Below are positions 25,082-34,646 of a stretch of DNA of 45,786 nucleotides, in pieces. The stretch spans positions 1 through 45,786 of the forward strand of contig CANRJW010000009.1 of NCBI GenBank assembly GCA_947631035.1. Direction: 5' to 3'. The stretch comes from an uncultured Bacilli bacterium. Its GTDB lineage: Bacteria > Bacillota_I > Bacilli_A > RF39 > UBA660. The number at the start of each line of letters is the position of its first letter. The stretch's first letter is position 1. Made by a program: the position numbers and the translations under genes. A model generated the notes under the pieces. That model was not told the DNA's origin, did not search any database, and saw only the letters and a list, made by a program, of their open reading frames with translations.

Positions 25082-26255
25082 ATTCTAAATAACCTCCTAA
25101 CCTATCTAATGCTTCCAGGTATCCAATATCTTCTTCTGTCAGCAATTCCAAAGAAGTATTAAATAACTCTTCTGCTTCCTTATAAAGGCCTAACCAACAC
25201 TTTATTATTCCCTCTACCTCGTAAGAATAGTAGGTAAAAGCACCGGGAATCTCTTTCCATGCTTCCTGCTTTGTGGTGGATGCATTTTTCATTGCTTCTA
25301 TCACCGCCCTTGCTTTTGTAGGATTAGGTGCTTCAAATTTATTATATAGTAAATATAGACAGTATCTTAAATAATAAGTTCTAAGCTGGGGGTTAAAAGA
25401 AATTGCTTTTTCATACCAGGAACAACACTCGTCATAGTTTAAATCTGCCAACTGCCCTGCTATGTTGCCGCAAATACATTCTCTCCAATTACATTGGCAT
25501 TGAAGAGATCTACCATACATTGTCAACATAATATCAAGAACTTTATCAAAATTGTCTCCAAGGTTTCCATCTTTTAAAAGCTCAGTACAATAGTGATTCA
25601 TGGCTTCTAGATCATATCTATCTGCATCTATTCTCATTTTAAGAAGACTCTTATAATTTTCCTTATCCGTATCTAAGTTTTGATAATGATGTACAAATAC
25701 CTTATCGCAGGAAATATTTATTTCACCGTCTATGTAGAGTTGCTCCGAGTCCCCGTATGTCAGAATTTCATGAATAGGTAAACTCCATTTTGCACCCATG
25801 AGCCTATGGCACTTGTCATAGGTATTAATATTGATAGGGTTTCCCTCTGCGTCATGATTACATGCATATGGATATCTTAGTTTTCTAAAGTTGGGATGAG
25901 CTTCGTACTCTTTTTTGGTAAGCGCATACCAATCAGAACAAAACCTCTCGTCCAAATCAATGGTCCAGCAAACAATGGAGTTTTGTTTGATGTCCTCTTC
26001 CATGTCAGGATCTAATAAAACCATTTGAAGATTGATGTTTCTAGCTTTATCAAATCTCCAAGGATCTATAATAGTTCGGGCAAGATGAAGATTAGGGTAG
26101 GCATTTCCTATCTCGCTACTACTTAGAAGTTCCCAGGAGCCGTCTGTACTTCCGGTATCTAGTAAGTAGATTCCGTCCGCGTCTTTGACGTTCTCTAGCC
26201 ACCCCCTTATATTTTTTAGCTCATTCTTTAATATTGTATAAACTATAATTTTCAC
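25062..26255 (-). CDS. Glycosyltransferase, GT2-like, with helical repeats
   Basis: A 397-residue protein. It begins IVYTILKNELKNIRGW and has LLDTGSTDGS at 31-40, the GT-A nucleotide-binding start, and WTIDLDER with D-x-D at 100-102. The segment PWRFDKARN is shared with the neighbouring transferase. Residues from about 210 on are helical repeats (AISFNPQLRTYYLRY) like TPR units. This layout resembles the SunS/Tpr-type GT2 proteins found with collagen-like or glycosylated phage and spore proteins. It lies 12 nt after the third transferase and overlaps the GT8 gene by 20 nt. Confidence 0.83.
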   Translation of the reverse strand: MKIIVYTILKNELKNIRGWLENVKDADGIYLLDTGSTDGSWELLSSSEIGNAYPNLHLARTIIDPWRFDKARNINLQMVLLDPDMEEDIKQNSIVCWTIDLDERFCSDWYALTKKEYEAHPNFRKLRYPYACNHDAEGNPININTYDKCHRLMGAKWSLPIHEILTYGDSEQLYIDGEINISCDKVFVHHYQNLDTDKENYKSLLKMRIDADRYDLEAMNHYCTELLKDGNLGDNFDKVLDIMLTMYGRSLQCQCNWRECICGNIAGQLADLNYDECCSWYEKAISFNPQLRTYYLRYCLYLLYNKFEAPNPTKARAVIEAMKNASTTKQEAWKEIPGAFTYYSYEVEGIIKCWLGLYKEAEELFNTSLELLTEEDIGYLEALDRLGGYLEFARQHQ

Positions 26256-26267
26256 TTCTGATTCACC

Positions 26268-27476
26268 CTATTTTTTTTTTTCAATAATGAAGTTCAGGTC
26301 ATTATAAAAACCCTCTTTAAATGCATCATTCTCATCATCTTTAGTTTTAATGTCTTGCAACGCTTTTTGGATTAGTATTAAAGCCTTTGCATAATCACCT
26401 TCCCAGCAGGCTGCATCTGCAAGAATTTGATTTATTTTCCAATCTTTCCAGTAATAATCTACCAGTCTCCAGTCAGCAATATACTTGGATTTTAATTTCA
26501 TCTCTTCTATTACACTGTAGCATTCTTTATACTTACCGGGTTGATAGGCATATATCTGTGCCAGTTTTATGTAAGCCTCTCTAAAAGTATCATCATAGTA
26601 GAGAGCTTTCTTATAATAAAATTCAGAATCATCTCTAATACCTAGCTTCCAGAAAATATCCCCTAATCTACAACAAAGGGAAGGGAGCATTAACATATCA
26701 TCTACTTGCTTTGCTTGCTCTAAGGTTTTATTACTTGTTAGTCTGGTATATAATCTAAAAAACGCAAGAAGACTTTTTTCCCAATTTTTTACAAAACCGT
26801 ATTCTCTTCCTAAATAATACAAACCATAGGTATCATCTGGATACTCATCTGCCCGTAGTTCTAAGAGTTTAAGATAACTACCTCTACTCTTAGTATTGTC
26901 TGGATAGTGATGTAAATAAATCTTGTCACTATCCATGTAGTAGCAGCCACTATAACCTAATTTCTGCATATCAGGGCATTTTAAAGCTTCATGCACAGGG
27001 TAATCCCAGAACCATCCATTGGGCTTATGGATTTTATCGTACCAAAAATACCATTTAGGCTCACCTGTTTCTTCATCATGAGACCAGGCATATTGATAGT
27101 AGATTCTTTCAAAGTTTGGATGCTCAAAAACCACCCTTCTCAGATCATCCCAAAAATCAGAAATAAGAACTTCATCAATATCAGTACAGACACAAACATC
27201 GACGTCGTCTCTAGGGATCAATGTCATACTGGCATTTCTGGCAGAATCGAACCTCCAGGGTTTTATGTCTTCTTCCCATACTATTAATTTATCTTTAAAT
27301 TCAGGCAGTTGCTGCTTTTTCTTAAAGTACTCAAAATTAGGATTATGTATTTTGGTGATTAAAACAGTGATCACATCTGCGCCGCTCATACTATCAAGCC
27401 ATCTATCAATGAAGGCTTCTGGTTCATCTGCAGCCATGGCGTACACACAAATTTTTACATCTTTATAGGAGTTCAA
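26268..27476 (-). CDS. Glycosyltransferase-like protein with TPR repeats
   Basis: A 402-residue paralogue of the GT2-like protein downstream. It has a GT-A-like start (ICVYAMAADEPEAFIDRWL), PWRFDSARNASMTLIP, and VCVCTDIDEV with D-x-D at 99-101. The classic GT2 D-x-G-S-x-D loop is missing, replaced by VLITKIHNP, so acceptor or donor use may differ. From residue 205 on are TPR-like repeats (TYGLYYLGREYGFVKNWEKS). It is the first gene after the fibre operon terminator and starts the three-gene glycosylation cluster. Confidence 0.78.
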   Translation of the reverse strand: MNSYKDVKICVYAMAADEPEAFIDRWLDSMSGADVITVLITKIHNPNFEYFKKKQQLPEFKDKLIVWEEDIKPWRFDSARNASMTLIPRDDVDVCVCTDIDEVLISDFWDDLRRVVFEHPNFERIYYQYAWSHDEETGEPKWYFWYDKIHKPNGWFWDYPVHEALKCPDMQKLGYSGCYYMDSDKIYLHHYPDNTKSRGSYLKLLELRADEYPDDTYGLYYLGREYGFVKNWEKSLLAFFRLYTRLTSNKTLEQAKQVDDMLMLPSLCCRLGDIFWKLGIRDDSEFYYKKALYYDDTFREAYIKLAQIYAYQPGKYKECYSVIEEMKLKSKYIADWRLVDYYWKDWKINQILADAACWEGDYAKALILIQKALQDIKTKDDENDAFKEGFYNDLNFIIEKKK

Positions 27477-27492
27477 AATTTTCTTTCTCCTT

Positions 27493-27530
27493 AAAAAAAA
27501 AAATAGTGGAGAAGTTTAGTTCTCCACTAT
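27493..27530 (-). terminator. Rho-independent terminator after the fibre operon
   Basis: On the minus strand an 11-bp perfect stem (ATAGTGGAGAA / TTCTCCACTAT) is followed by about ten T residues, between the stop of the 799-residue fibre and the first glycosyltransferase. Confidence 0.88.
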
Positions 27531-27556
27531 GATATACACTATTTTATATAAATGAA

Positions 27557-29956
27557 TTATGTCAATTCACCGTCATCTATTTTTATCGCTCCCCAATAGG
27601 GTGCAACACCGGTACCAGCTGCATACAGCGTGTAACCTGTAGGCCCTACCTGTGTGGGAGCATAGATGGATCGTCCTGTAGTGTAACTGTTGTTTAACAT
27701 GGTTATTACACCAACACCACTCTCACCCGCGGGCCCTGTGGGACCAGTCAAGCCCATGGGTCCTGTAGGACCTGTAGGCCCCATAGATCCTGAGGAACTT
27801 GACCCTGCTGGGCCTGTAGGGCCAACCGCACCAGTTGCGCCCGTAGGCCCTACTGCACCTGCACTACCAGTAGGTCCATTAGCACCGGTGGGTCCTGTAG
27901 AGCCGGTGGGCCCGGTAGGTCCTGTAGAACCAGTATACCCTGTGGGTCCTCTAGAACCGGTGCTACCTGTAGGCCCCCTGGATCCTGTGGCACCAGTAGG
28001 TCCTTGAGGAACGGTAAAGCTGAAATCAAAAATTGATTTATTATTAACTGTATTGACACTTACTGTTGCTGCTACAGGGCCCGTGGTTGCTGTTACATTG
28101 CCTATTTCTGCTCCCTGTAATGCAGAACCTGCTGTTGATTGTATGTCCTTTATTGTAGCATCTTGTTCGTTGTCTTTCAATTTAATATTTGCAATATCAT
28201 TCTTATTTGTTGTGATTTGAGCAGTAAGATTTGCAGTTATATTACTGTTAATAGCTGCTACTTGAGCTGCTGTTAACGTTGTTCTATTTACAATATACTG
28301 ATATTCCCATTGACCCTCGGGGTACACACCGCCTTGATAGGTATACCTTGTTGTAGGCGATTCACCTAATTCGTCTTTTTTAGTTTCATCAGCAAGCACA
28401 ATTGCATAATCATTGGTGGTGGGATCTCTTAAGGCTCCACCTGAATAAAAAGTAGTTGCAGCTGCTAGTTGTGCGTAATTATCAAACGGGTTACCTTGAG
28501 CATCTTTTGTAATATAAAAAGCAGCTAGGTTATTTATAGATGAGTTAACAAAGTTTTTGTCTGCAAGCTGGTTTGTAGGGCTTGCTTGTGTAGGTACCTT
28601 ACCCTCAATTGTTGTAACTCTTGTATTTAATCCACTCTCAACACCTTCAGCCCTTGCTTGTTCTGCAGTTATGTTGTTTTGTAGTGTGGTATCAGCTGCT
28701 CTGCGTTCATCTGCTTCTGTATTTAAGCTACTTGTTAACGTTCTTTCTGCAGCTTCTGCTCTTTCTTTTTCTGTGTTTAATCCATCCTCTAAAGATGTTA
28801 TTATGTCAGCTTCTGCTTGCTTAGCTCTTTCTACCTCTGAGTTTATAGCAGCTACTAAATTTGATCTATCTGCTGTTTCAAGATCACTAAGCTGGCCTTC
28901 TGTTGCGGTAGCTCTATTTACTTCATCATTGATCTTTTTAGCCACCGTTTCGTCTGATGTAAAACCTTCCCCTATTCTATCATTAATGTCCTTCTCAGCA
29001 TTTGTAGCTCTTGTATATTCATTATTAAGAGATGTTACTAAATCTTCACCTTTAATGGCTTGTTCTATTGTGGAAAGATCTCCGTCAGCTTTCATTCTAT
29101 CACTTCTTTCAGAATTGATTGCTTTAACAAGATCTTCTGTATTTGATGTTTCTAGGTCTTCAAGATTGCCTTCTACTCTTTTAGCTCTAGCTGCTTCTGT
29201 ATCTACATCGTTGTGTACTTCGTTTATAGCGGATACAAGGCTCTCTTTTGTTTCTGTATCTAAAGAATCTAATTGACCCTCCGTTGTGGTAGCCCTGTTT
29301 ATTTCTGCTTTTAGATTTGTATTAACCTCATTAATAGCACCAACGATGGTAGTTTTATCTTCTGTGTTTAAATCTTCATTGTTACCAAGCCTTGTGGTAA
29401 ATGCTTCCTCAGTCGCTTTTGCTCTTTCATTTTCAGAATTAATGGCATCTACAAGATTATCTCGGTTTAACCCTTCGTTAAGATCTTCAAGATTACCTTC
29501 GGTAGCTTTAGCTCTTTCTATTTCTTTGATGAGTGCTCTTTCTAGATTCTTTTCAATATTGGAGGCCCTTTCGTATTCTGAGTTAATAGCAGCTACTAAA
29601 TTTGATCTATCTAACTCTAGATTTAAATCTTGAAGATTGCCTTCAACACTCTCTGCTCTTTCTTTTTCAGTATCTACAAGCTTGGTACCGTATTGCAGGG
29701 AAACCTTACCGTTATCAATGGTAGCTTCTAATGAATAGACACCATCATCTGTAGAAGAAATAACATCCACTATACTCTTAGTTGTATTATCTACAAAAGA
29801 TCCTTCTTTTATTACGCTTTTATCTAAAAAAGGAACCTGGACTGATATCTCTCTATTTTCATTATCTACAGTTGTTTTGGCTGTCTCTGTGTCCTTTCCT
29901 TCATATTCTACAGGTGTTATTTTATCAAGTAATTCCCCGTATAAGTAGTCCATCAT
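27557..29956 (-). CDS. Tail fibre with coiled-coil repeats and collagen-like domain
   Basis: A 799-residue fibre. Residues about 95-420 are tandem coiled-coil repeats of 25-35 residues ([12 protein letters not shown] and similar, alternating with E-G-x-L-x-D-L). About 430-560 is a globular insert starting [18 protein letters not shown] and containing NDYAIVL, which is shared with the 1042-residue fibre. About 650-750 is a collagen-like stretch of G-x-y triplets dominated by G-P-T (27725-28010), ending in a short C-terminal tip. Phage collagen-like segments form stable trimers. Threonine in the y position is a known glycosylation site in bacterial collagen-like proteins, fitting the adjacent glycosyltransferases. 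It is last in the fibre operon. Confidence 0.85.
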   Translation of the reverse strand: MMDYLYGELLDKITPVEYEGKDTETAKTTVDNENREISVQVPFLDKSVIKEGSFVDNTTKSIVDVISSTDDGVYSLEATIDNGKVSLQYGTKLVDTEKERAESVEGNLQDLNLELDRSNLVAAINSEYERASNIEKNLERALIKEIERAKATEGNLEDLNEGLNRDNLVDAINSENERAKATEEAFTTRLGNNEDLNTEDKTTIVGAINEVNTNLKAEINRATTTEGQLDSLDTETKESLVSAINEVHNDVDTEAARAKRVEGNLEDLETSNTEDLVKAINSERSDRMKADGDLSTIEQAIKGEDLVTSLNNEYTRATNAEKDINDRIGEGFTSDETVAKKINDEVNRATATEGQLSDLETADRSNLVAAINSEVERAKQAEADIITSLEDGLNTEKERAEAAERTLTSSLNTEADERRAADTTLQNNITAEQARAEGVESGLNTRVTTIEGKVPTQASPTNQLADKNFVNSSINNLAAFYITKDAQGNPFDNYAQLAAATTFYSGGALRDPTTNDYAIVLADETKKDELGESPTTRYTYQGGVYPEGQWEYQYIVNRTTLTAAQVAAINSNITANLTAQITTNKNDIANIKLKDNEQDATIKDIQSTAGSALQGAEIGNVTATTGPVAATVSVNTVNNKSIFDFSFTVPQGPTGATGSRGPTGSTGSRGPTGYTGSTGPTGPTGSTGPTGANGPTGSAGAVGPTGATGAVGPTGPAGSSSSGSMGPTGPTGPMGLTGPTGPAGESGVGVITMLNNSYTTGRSIYAPTQVGPTGYTLYAAGTGVAPYWGAIKIDDGELT

Positions 29957-29972
29957 CAGCTTGTTGACTCCT

Positions 29973-30368
29973 TTAACTTAAAATGAAAAATTCTGTCTTA
30001 GGAATAATGGTATTTATTCTACCATCTCCTCTGTCTACCTTTACCTCATAATAGTATTTACAGGGTAGTAAATACTCAGTATCTGTAGGTTTCAACTTAA
30101 CTACAATGTCGCCCTCTTTATTTACTATATTATATGTTTTATCATCAAAATCTTTTTTGCAGTCTTGACCATCATAGTACTTTCTAATTAATGCATCTTC
30201 AAAGTTTTGGTGATATTCCATTATTCCTAAGTATACTGAAGCTTCCGGATGCTTAACAATTTCAAACCTCACCGGAACTTCTCTTGTACCTTCATTTATG
30301 AATAGAGGAGCCTCAAATGAATCTCCTCTTACAAGGCTTATAAATCCGCCGTTGGATATATTACACAT
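29973..30368 (-). CDS. Hypothetical virion protein
   Basis: A 131-residue, strand-rich protein with no signal peptide. It starts [19 protein letters not shown], a beta pattern like the first domain of baseplate upper proteins (BppU-like), and ends [19 protein letters not shown] then TEFFILS, again like an Ig-type sandwich edge. I treat the resemblance as suggestive only. It lies 17 nt upstream of the 799-residue fibre and probably forms its attachment or cap. Confidence 0.6.
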   Translation of the reverse strand: MCNISNGGFISLVRGDSFEAPLFINEGTREVPVRFEIVKHPEASVYLGIMEYHQNFEDALIRKYYDGQDCKKDFDDKTYNIVNKEGDIVVKLKPTDTEYLLPCKYYYEVKVDRGDGRINTIIPKTEFFILS

Positions 30369-30391
30369 TTTTTGACTCCATTTTAAATAGA

Positions 30392-30589
30392 TTAGTAAAT
30401 TTGAACAACATCTTGTATTGTACCGGATTTTATATCACGGTGTAGCAAAGAATTACCATTTAGGAGGATAGCGCGGACGTTTCCGGTGGAGAGCTGACTG
30501 CTTATTGCTATGACTGGGCACCGTGTATTACCTTCTCTGTAATAGCCGGTAGCAGAAATATAATTAGTTTCAGTATCTATAACATTCAC
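30392..30589 (-). CDS. Hypothetical 65-residue fibre-operon protein
   Basis: A 65-residue protein, mostly strands (CPVIAISSQLSTGNVRAIL), with no recognised family. Its start overlaps the end of the nucleotidyltransferase gene by four bases, so they are coupled. The sequence AIGYYREG-like turns and its position suggest a small structural or tip protein. Base composition is intermediate between the GC-richer block upstream and the AT-rich fibre genes downstream. Confidence 0.5.
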   Translation of the reverse strand: MNVIDTETNYISATGYYREGNTRCPVIAISSQLSTGNVRAILLNGNSLLHRDIKSGTIQDVVQIY

Positions 30590-31188
30590 AAGGTAAGCAA
30601 GGAAACGATCTTCTTTCTCAATTCCTGCGCTTCCGATATCGGGAGGTTTCCGTCATGACAGAGTTGGATCGCATTCTGCTGTTGAGCCGTGAGCTCCAAG
30701 GAGCCGTTAAGGAAGGCATAGTAATACCACAACGCCCAGCTCATCATCTTCGCGCAGCCCCGCTTTCCATTCTTGTTTCGGATATGCGGGTGAAAGAAAT
30801 TGACGTCGCCAAATTCAATGACCCGCCGCAGAGCCCTTTCTTTGTTATCGAAAAGGCCTATATCCCGTTCTTCGCATTCACCATAATGCACGGAATCGCG
30901 GATATTGAGCTTTGCTGCCTCATGATCCATGAGGGCACAAATATTCCCACGAGGATCTGCGCCCCCGGGATCCATAAGATAATTTCTGTACTCCTTGGCA
31001 GCTATGACAAAGATGTCCTTCCCGTCTATGACGTATTTCCACCTGTCTTTCTTTTGATCGACAACGATGAGAATATCGTCGTCGCGGGGGTTGTTGACGC
31101 CGTAGAGCCTGCTCCCGACGCTCTGTGCGAGTATGACCTCCTTCGCCCCCACGGCTTCCTTGATCTTTTCAAAATCGATGTTTTCCAT
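30586..31188 (-). CDS. Nucleotidyltransferase-fold protein (MNT/YcgL-like) in a GC-rich patch
   Basis: About 200 residues. VILAQSVGSRLYGVNNP followed by RDDDILIVV matches the GS...D-x-D active site of the polymerase-beta nucleotidyltransferase superfamily, in the arrangement of YcgL-type predicted nucleotidyltransferases. Later parts (GKDIFVIAAKEY, WALWYYYAFLNG) are helical and may form the acceptor side. I chose the ATG at 31188 because GGAGG lies 11 nt before it inside the end of the fibre gene. The gene is visibly GC-richer than its neighbours and sits between fibre genes, suggesting recent transfer. Its role in the operon is unclear: nucleotide modification of a protein, RNA or small molecule are all possible. 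Confidence 0.72.
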   Translation of the reverse strand: MENIDFEKIKEAVGAKEVILAQSVGSRLYGVNNPRDDDILIVVDQKKDRWKYVIDGKDIFVIAAKEYRNYLMDPGGADPRGNICALMDHEAAKLNIRDSVHYGECEERDIGLFDNKERALRRVIEFGDVNFFHPHIRNKNGKRGCAKMMSWALWYYYAFLNGSLELTAQQQNAIQLCHDGNLPISEAQELRKKIVSLLTL

Positions 31189-31190
31189 TT

Positions 31191-32726
31191 TTAACTCGTC
31201 CTCCAACCAAGTCTCGTGTATTGGATCGTGATCGATTCCGTCGATGTCCCGCTTGTGAGCTCAATTTCAGCTTTCGGGTCTGACGTAAATACATTGCCAA
31301 GAGCTTGCCCATCTGCAATGATGGTATAATTACCACTTACGGCAGAACGCGTGATCAACAACGTGAAATGTGCAGTATTGTAATACCAGTCTCCTGCGCT
31401 ACTTCCACAATAACTCCATGCGGGATTGATCGTGAGCTGAATGTCGGCGAAGGGCAAGTCGACCCTTCTCTTGCCTGCCGAATCTAACTCTATGTTTCCC
31501 GATAAGGTGATAAAATACAGGTAAGAATGAAACGAAGGAGGAAGATCGAGGAAATAAACATCTTCGGACGACATCGAGGCTCGGTCATAGCTTACATCGA
31601 TCCCGCCAGACCCCCCGCTTGCAGGAGGCGGGTTGCTCGGCGAGTAAACCTCTTCATTCCCACCTCTAATGAATAAACGCCCAGAAGAATCAATATACCC
31701 CATTGTCTTGTAAGTACTAGAACCCTCTGTGTGTGTATTAAAACTTATTCTTCCATAAGTGCCAGCACTTTCAGCATTAGTACAAATTAAAGCAAAATTA
31801 TGCGGGATATTACCTATATCAGAACCAAGGCCATGGGTAGAGTGATTAGTACTTGGATCAAAGAAACCTAATTTAACACCATTTATACCTGCATTATTTC
31901 CGCCAGCATGTGGAACAAAGATGGGACCATTTACTGTTCCACCACCGGTTCCAATTGGATAAGGGGGCGGGTAAGCAGAGGTGTAACACCTGTGCCCGGC
32001 GGAAAGAAGTTGCCCCGGACTGGTGAAAGTACCATTTACATTAAATACATATTCTAATGTTGCACCATTTATACGTATGTGTAAGATATTTCCAGAAGCA
32101 TCATTAGGAGATGCATATATTCTGGCCACCTCATTTGCTATACTACTGGGATCTCCTTTATAGAAAACAATATCTCCAGGATCTGCATTTACAAATTGAA
32201 GATCTTGAGTACCTGACATGGTAATACCACCAGTCATTGTGCCACCTGATGTCAATAGTACATTACTTGGGGCTACTCCTTGTGGGCCTGTAGGCCCCGT
32301 GGCACCTGTACTACCTGTCGGCCCTCTAGAGCCCGTGGCGCCGGTAGGCCCTGTAGCTCCAGTATACCCCGTGGGTCCTCTAGAACCTGTAGCGCCTGTT
32401 GGACCTACTGCACCGGTGTAGCCAGTGGGTCCTCTAGAACCAGTATATCCTGTGGGCCCCCTGGCGCCTGTAGCACCTGTAGCACCGGTCGGTCCCGTGT
32501 TCCCAGTATTGCCTTTAGCACCTGTTGGACCAGCAATACCTGTAGCTCCGGTCGGACCTTTTGCACCAGTAGCACCTGTGGGACCAACAGGACCTGTGGT
32601 AGGAGCTCCCCCTTCGACGGCATAGAGTACATCGTCCTGTAGTGTATGATTATTAACAGAACCGCCACTTATTAGAGTTTTCATCTGCGATTTTGTTACT
32701 TTTATAACTTCTTTTAAATTGGGCAT
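31191..32726 (-). CDS. Collagen-like tail fibre with GC-rich C-terminal tip
   Basis: A 511-residue fibre. The first 40 residues ([19 protein letters not shown]) look like an attachment head, residues about 42-150 are collagen-like G-x-y triplets with G-P-T (32277-32610), and the rest is a strand-rich receptor-binding part. The last 165 or so residues (31191 to about 31690) are encoded by GC-richer DNA than the collagen part, as is the nucleotidyltransferase gene that follows two bases later. Swapping of fibre tips is a known way phages change host range; the composition break suggests that here. An AGAGGT site precedes the ATG. Confidence 0.82.
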   Translation of the reverse strand: MPNLKEVIKVTKSQMKTLISGGSVNNHTLQDDVLYAVEGGAPTTGPVGPTGATGAKGPTGATGIAGPTGAKGNTGNTGPTGATGATGARGPTGYTGSRGPTGYTGAVGPTGATGSRGPTGYTGATGPTGATGSRGPTGSTGATGPTGPQGVAPSNVLLTSGGTMTGGITMSGTQDLQFVNADPGDIVFYKGDPSSIANEVARIYASPNDASGNILHIRINGATLEYVFNVNGTFTSPGQLLSAGHRCYTSAYPPPYPIGTGGGTVNGPIFVPHAGGNNAGINGVKLGFFDPSTNHSTHGLGSDIGNIPHNFALICTNAESAGTYGRISFNTHTEGSSTYKTMGYIDSSGRLFIRGGNEEVYSPSNPPPASGGSGGIDVSYDRASMSSEDVYFLDLPPSFHSYLYFITLSGNIELDSAGKRRVDLPFADIQLTINPAWSYCGSSAGDWYYNTAHFTLLITRSAVSGNYTIIADGQALGNVFTSDPKAEIELTSGTSTESITIQYTRLGWRTS

Positions 32727-32786
32727 ATTTAATACACCTCTAATAAATTTAATAAAAAAAAAATATCTAGCTCATCTTAATTCTTG

Positions 32787-32966
32787 TTACTTGCGGGAAT
32801 CGGATGAGTCTATATGTGTACCTTCTGAATTGCTTGACATGTTAGTTTGACTATTAGTTGAAATACTACTCGCATTAATTTGATCTTTTAGGTAGACATC
32901 ATATTGCGTGTCTTCTATATATAAACTGTAAGGTTTATTACCTATATAAATATCATAATAGGCCAT
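32787..32966 (-). CDS. Small 59-residue protein between fibre genes
   Basis: A short frame of 59 residues. The ATG is one base after the TAA of the upstream Mtd-like fibre (TAATATG), with GGAG 12 nt before it. The front is aromatic (MAYYDIYIGNKPYSLYIED), and the rest is Ser/Asn-rich and probably disordered. No family recognised. Tight coupling supports translation. It may be a small virion protein or chaperone for the fibre. Confidence 0.6.
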   Translation of the reverse strand: MAYYDIYIGNKPYSLYIEDTQYDVYLKDQINASSISTNSQTNMSSNSEGTHIDSSDSRK

Positions 32967-32967
32967 A

Positions 32968-34620
32968 TTACGACACTCCTCGCAAATCTATAATTGGAAT
33001 AGCACCTATATCACTTAATTGTGCTTTTATATCATCTATGCTGCTATATGCTAACCCATTTCTTGAGTTATTACCAACAAATGTCATAAAGTTTGCTGGA
33101 TTACTATTGTGTTCTTTTAATGCTGAGAATATAATATTTGGTACATTTAAGTTGCCTGTTAATGTCCCACCAGTTAAGGGTAAATAATTACCTAAAACAT
33201 CTCCAGTCGTTATTTCTTTTCCATTTATATAACCAGCACCATTGTATAACTCAAACCTGTTTGCAGTAGTGGATGCTTGTAATTCAAGAGTACCTTCAGG
33301 CTCTTGTCTAATTGGTGTGCCTGTATACTCCCAGGTAACAAGATTTTCTTGGGATATGTTTACAACCAAGTTATAAAGACACCAACTATTTAATTTGAGA
33401 TAAACTTTAGTTGTATTATCTGTTTGCCTATAAGTTACTACATCCATTCTTTGCCAGGCTTGCGTCATATCTCCTGACAACGCAGTTACTACTATTTGAT
33501 CTCCATCTCTGTCAGATACAAGAATATTTACTTCTGCAAAATTGTTTTTATTCCATCCACCTAATCTACCTGTAATGCTCATACTAGCATAATTACCTGA
33601 ATTGCTAATTACAGGTAAGGTACCTAGTAAAATATACCACGTTGCAGGGATATCGTTTTCTCTTGCTGTTACTGCTTGACTAATAGAATAACTATTATTT
33701 GAAAACTTGTTTAATTTGGTTTGTATATCGGATAATCCATTAATCTTGGATTGTGCTATGTTCGCATCAGCTGCTACATCAGCATCCTTTATTGTTGTTT
33801 TACCCGCAAGTGCACCAAAACCGAACGTAAAATCGAATATTTTGGAAGTATTATCGCCCGATGCGGTTACGGTAACTGTAGGTGTAGTACCCGTAATGCC
33901 TGTGACGCTTGCTGTAGGGGTACCAAATCCAGCTGCAACACCAATGGCGCCCGTAGGACCAATCGCACCAGTCTTACCGGTAGCTCCGGTTGGGCCTTGA
34001 ATACTTTGACCGATATCACCCTTTGCACCTGTTGGGCCAACCGGACCAATACCTCCGGCTGCACCTGTAGGCCCAATGGCACCGGTAGCCCCTGTTGCAC
34101 CTTTCTGTATCCAAGAAGACCACGTCTTGCTTGTAGTATCTGTACAGGTTCTCATCCAGATGGTGTTAGGTAACCTATTTGCTCCTTCCAGTATTTGAGC
34201 ATAATAACCGAGGGCAACTCTAACCACATGCATGCCAAAAGCATCAATACTCGAAGGTTTATTAGTAACTGTATTTCCACTACCTGCATAATAATAACCT
34301 AGGTAGGTATCTCCACAGTAATCGTCTAAGTTTTTACCGTTAGTTATCTCTGTGGCTACTAAACCATCTCTACCAGTAGGGCCGGTAGCGCCTGTGGGGC
34401 CCTGCGTTCCATCTTTACCGGTAGCGCCTGTAGGGCCTACCGGGCCGCTTGTTTCATTTGGAATCGGTAGATCAGACCATAATGTTGTACCGTCACCGAC
34501 CTTATATAAATGTGCTTCACTATCATAGCCCACCTCGCCCTTATCAAGAGGTTTTGTGGCGGCACTCCATTCCTCTGTAGTGCCTGTACCTATGTGTAAG
34601 ACTGTTTTAATGTCTGCCAT
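32968..34620 (-). CDS. Collagen-like tail fibre with Mtd-like N-terminus
   Basis: A 550-residue fibre. The N-terminus contains LDKGEVGYDSEAHLYKVGDG followed by TTLWSDLP, the recurring fold of major tropism determinant N-termini and other phage fibre heads. Collagen-like triplets occur at about residues 58-90 and again at 174-230, separated by a globular insert (DDYCGDTYLGYYYAG). The C-terminal half is strand-rich and ends in a likely receptor-binding tip. Two collagen blocks in one chain are unusual compared with its neighbours. It lies between the 1042-residue fibre and the 59-residue gene in a single operon. Confidence 0.82.
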   Translation of the reverse strand: MADIKTVLHIGTGTTEEWSAATKPLDKGEVGYDSEAHLYKVGDGTTLWSDLPIPNETSGPVGPTGATGKDGTQGPTGATGPTGRDGLVATEITNGKNLDDYCGDTYLGYYYAGSGNTVTNKPSSIDAFGMHVVRVALGYYAQILEGANRLPNTIWMRTCTDTTSKTWSSWIQKGATGATGAIGPTGAAGGIGPVGPTGAKGDIGQSIQGPTGATGKTGAIGPTGAIGVAAGFGTPTASVTGITGTTPTVTVTASGDNTSKIFDFTFGFGALAGKTTIKDADVAADANIAQSKINGLSDIQTKLNKFSNNSYSISQAVTARENDIPATWYILLGTLPVISNSGNYASMSITGRLGGWNKNNFAEVNILVSDRDGDQIVVTALSGDMTQAWQRMDVVTYRQTDNTTKVYLKLNSWCLYNLVVNISQENLVTWEYTGTPIRQEPEGTLELQASTTANRFELYNGAGYINGKEITTGDVLGNYLPLTGGTLTGNLNVPNIIFSALKEHNSNPANFMTFVGNNSRNGLAYSSIDDIKAQLSDIGAIPIIDLRGVS

Positions 34621-34646
34621 TTGATCTACCTCAATGTTTTTTGTCG

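Noticed and set aside
28557..29276. Plus-strand 239-residue serine/alanine-rich frame
   Set aside because: It is the antisense shadow of the coiled-coil repeats in the 799-residue fibre.
30655..31194. Plus-strand 179-residue frame in the GC-rich patch
   Set aside because: Higher GC lengthens antisense frames. The minus-strand product has clear nucleotidyltransferase motifs and a ribosome site.
27690..32642. Plus-strand proline-rich frames opposite collagen-like repeats
   Set aside because: They are mirror images of the G-P-T codons on the minus strand and have no start signals.
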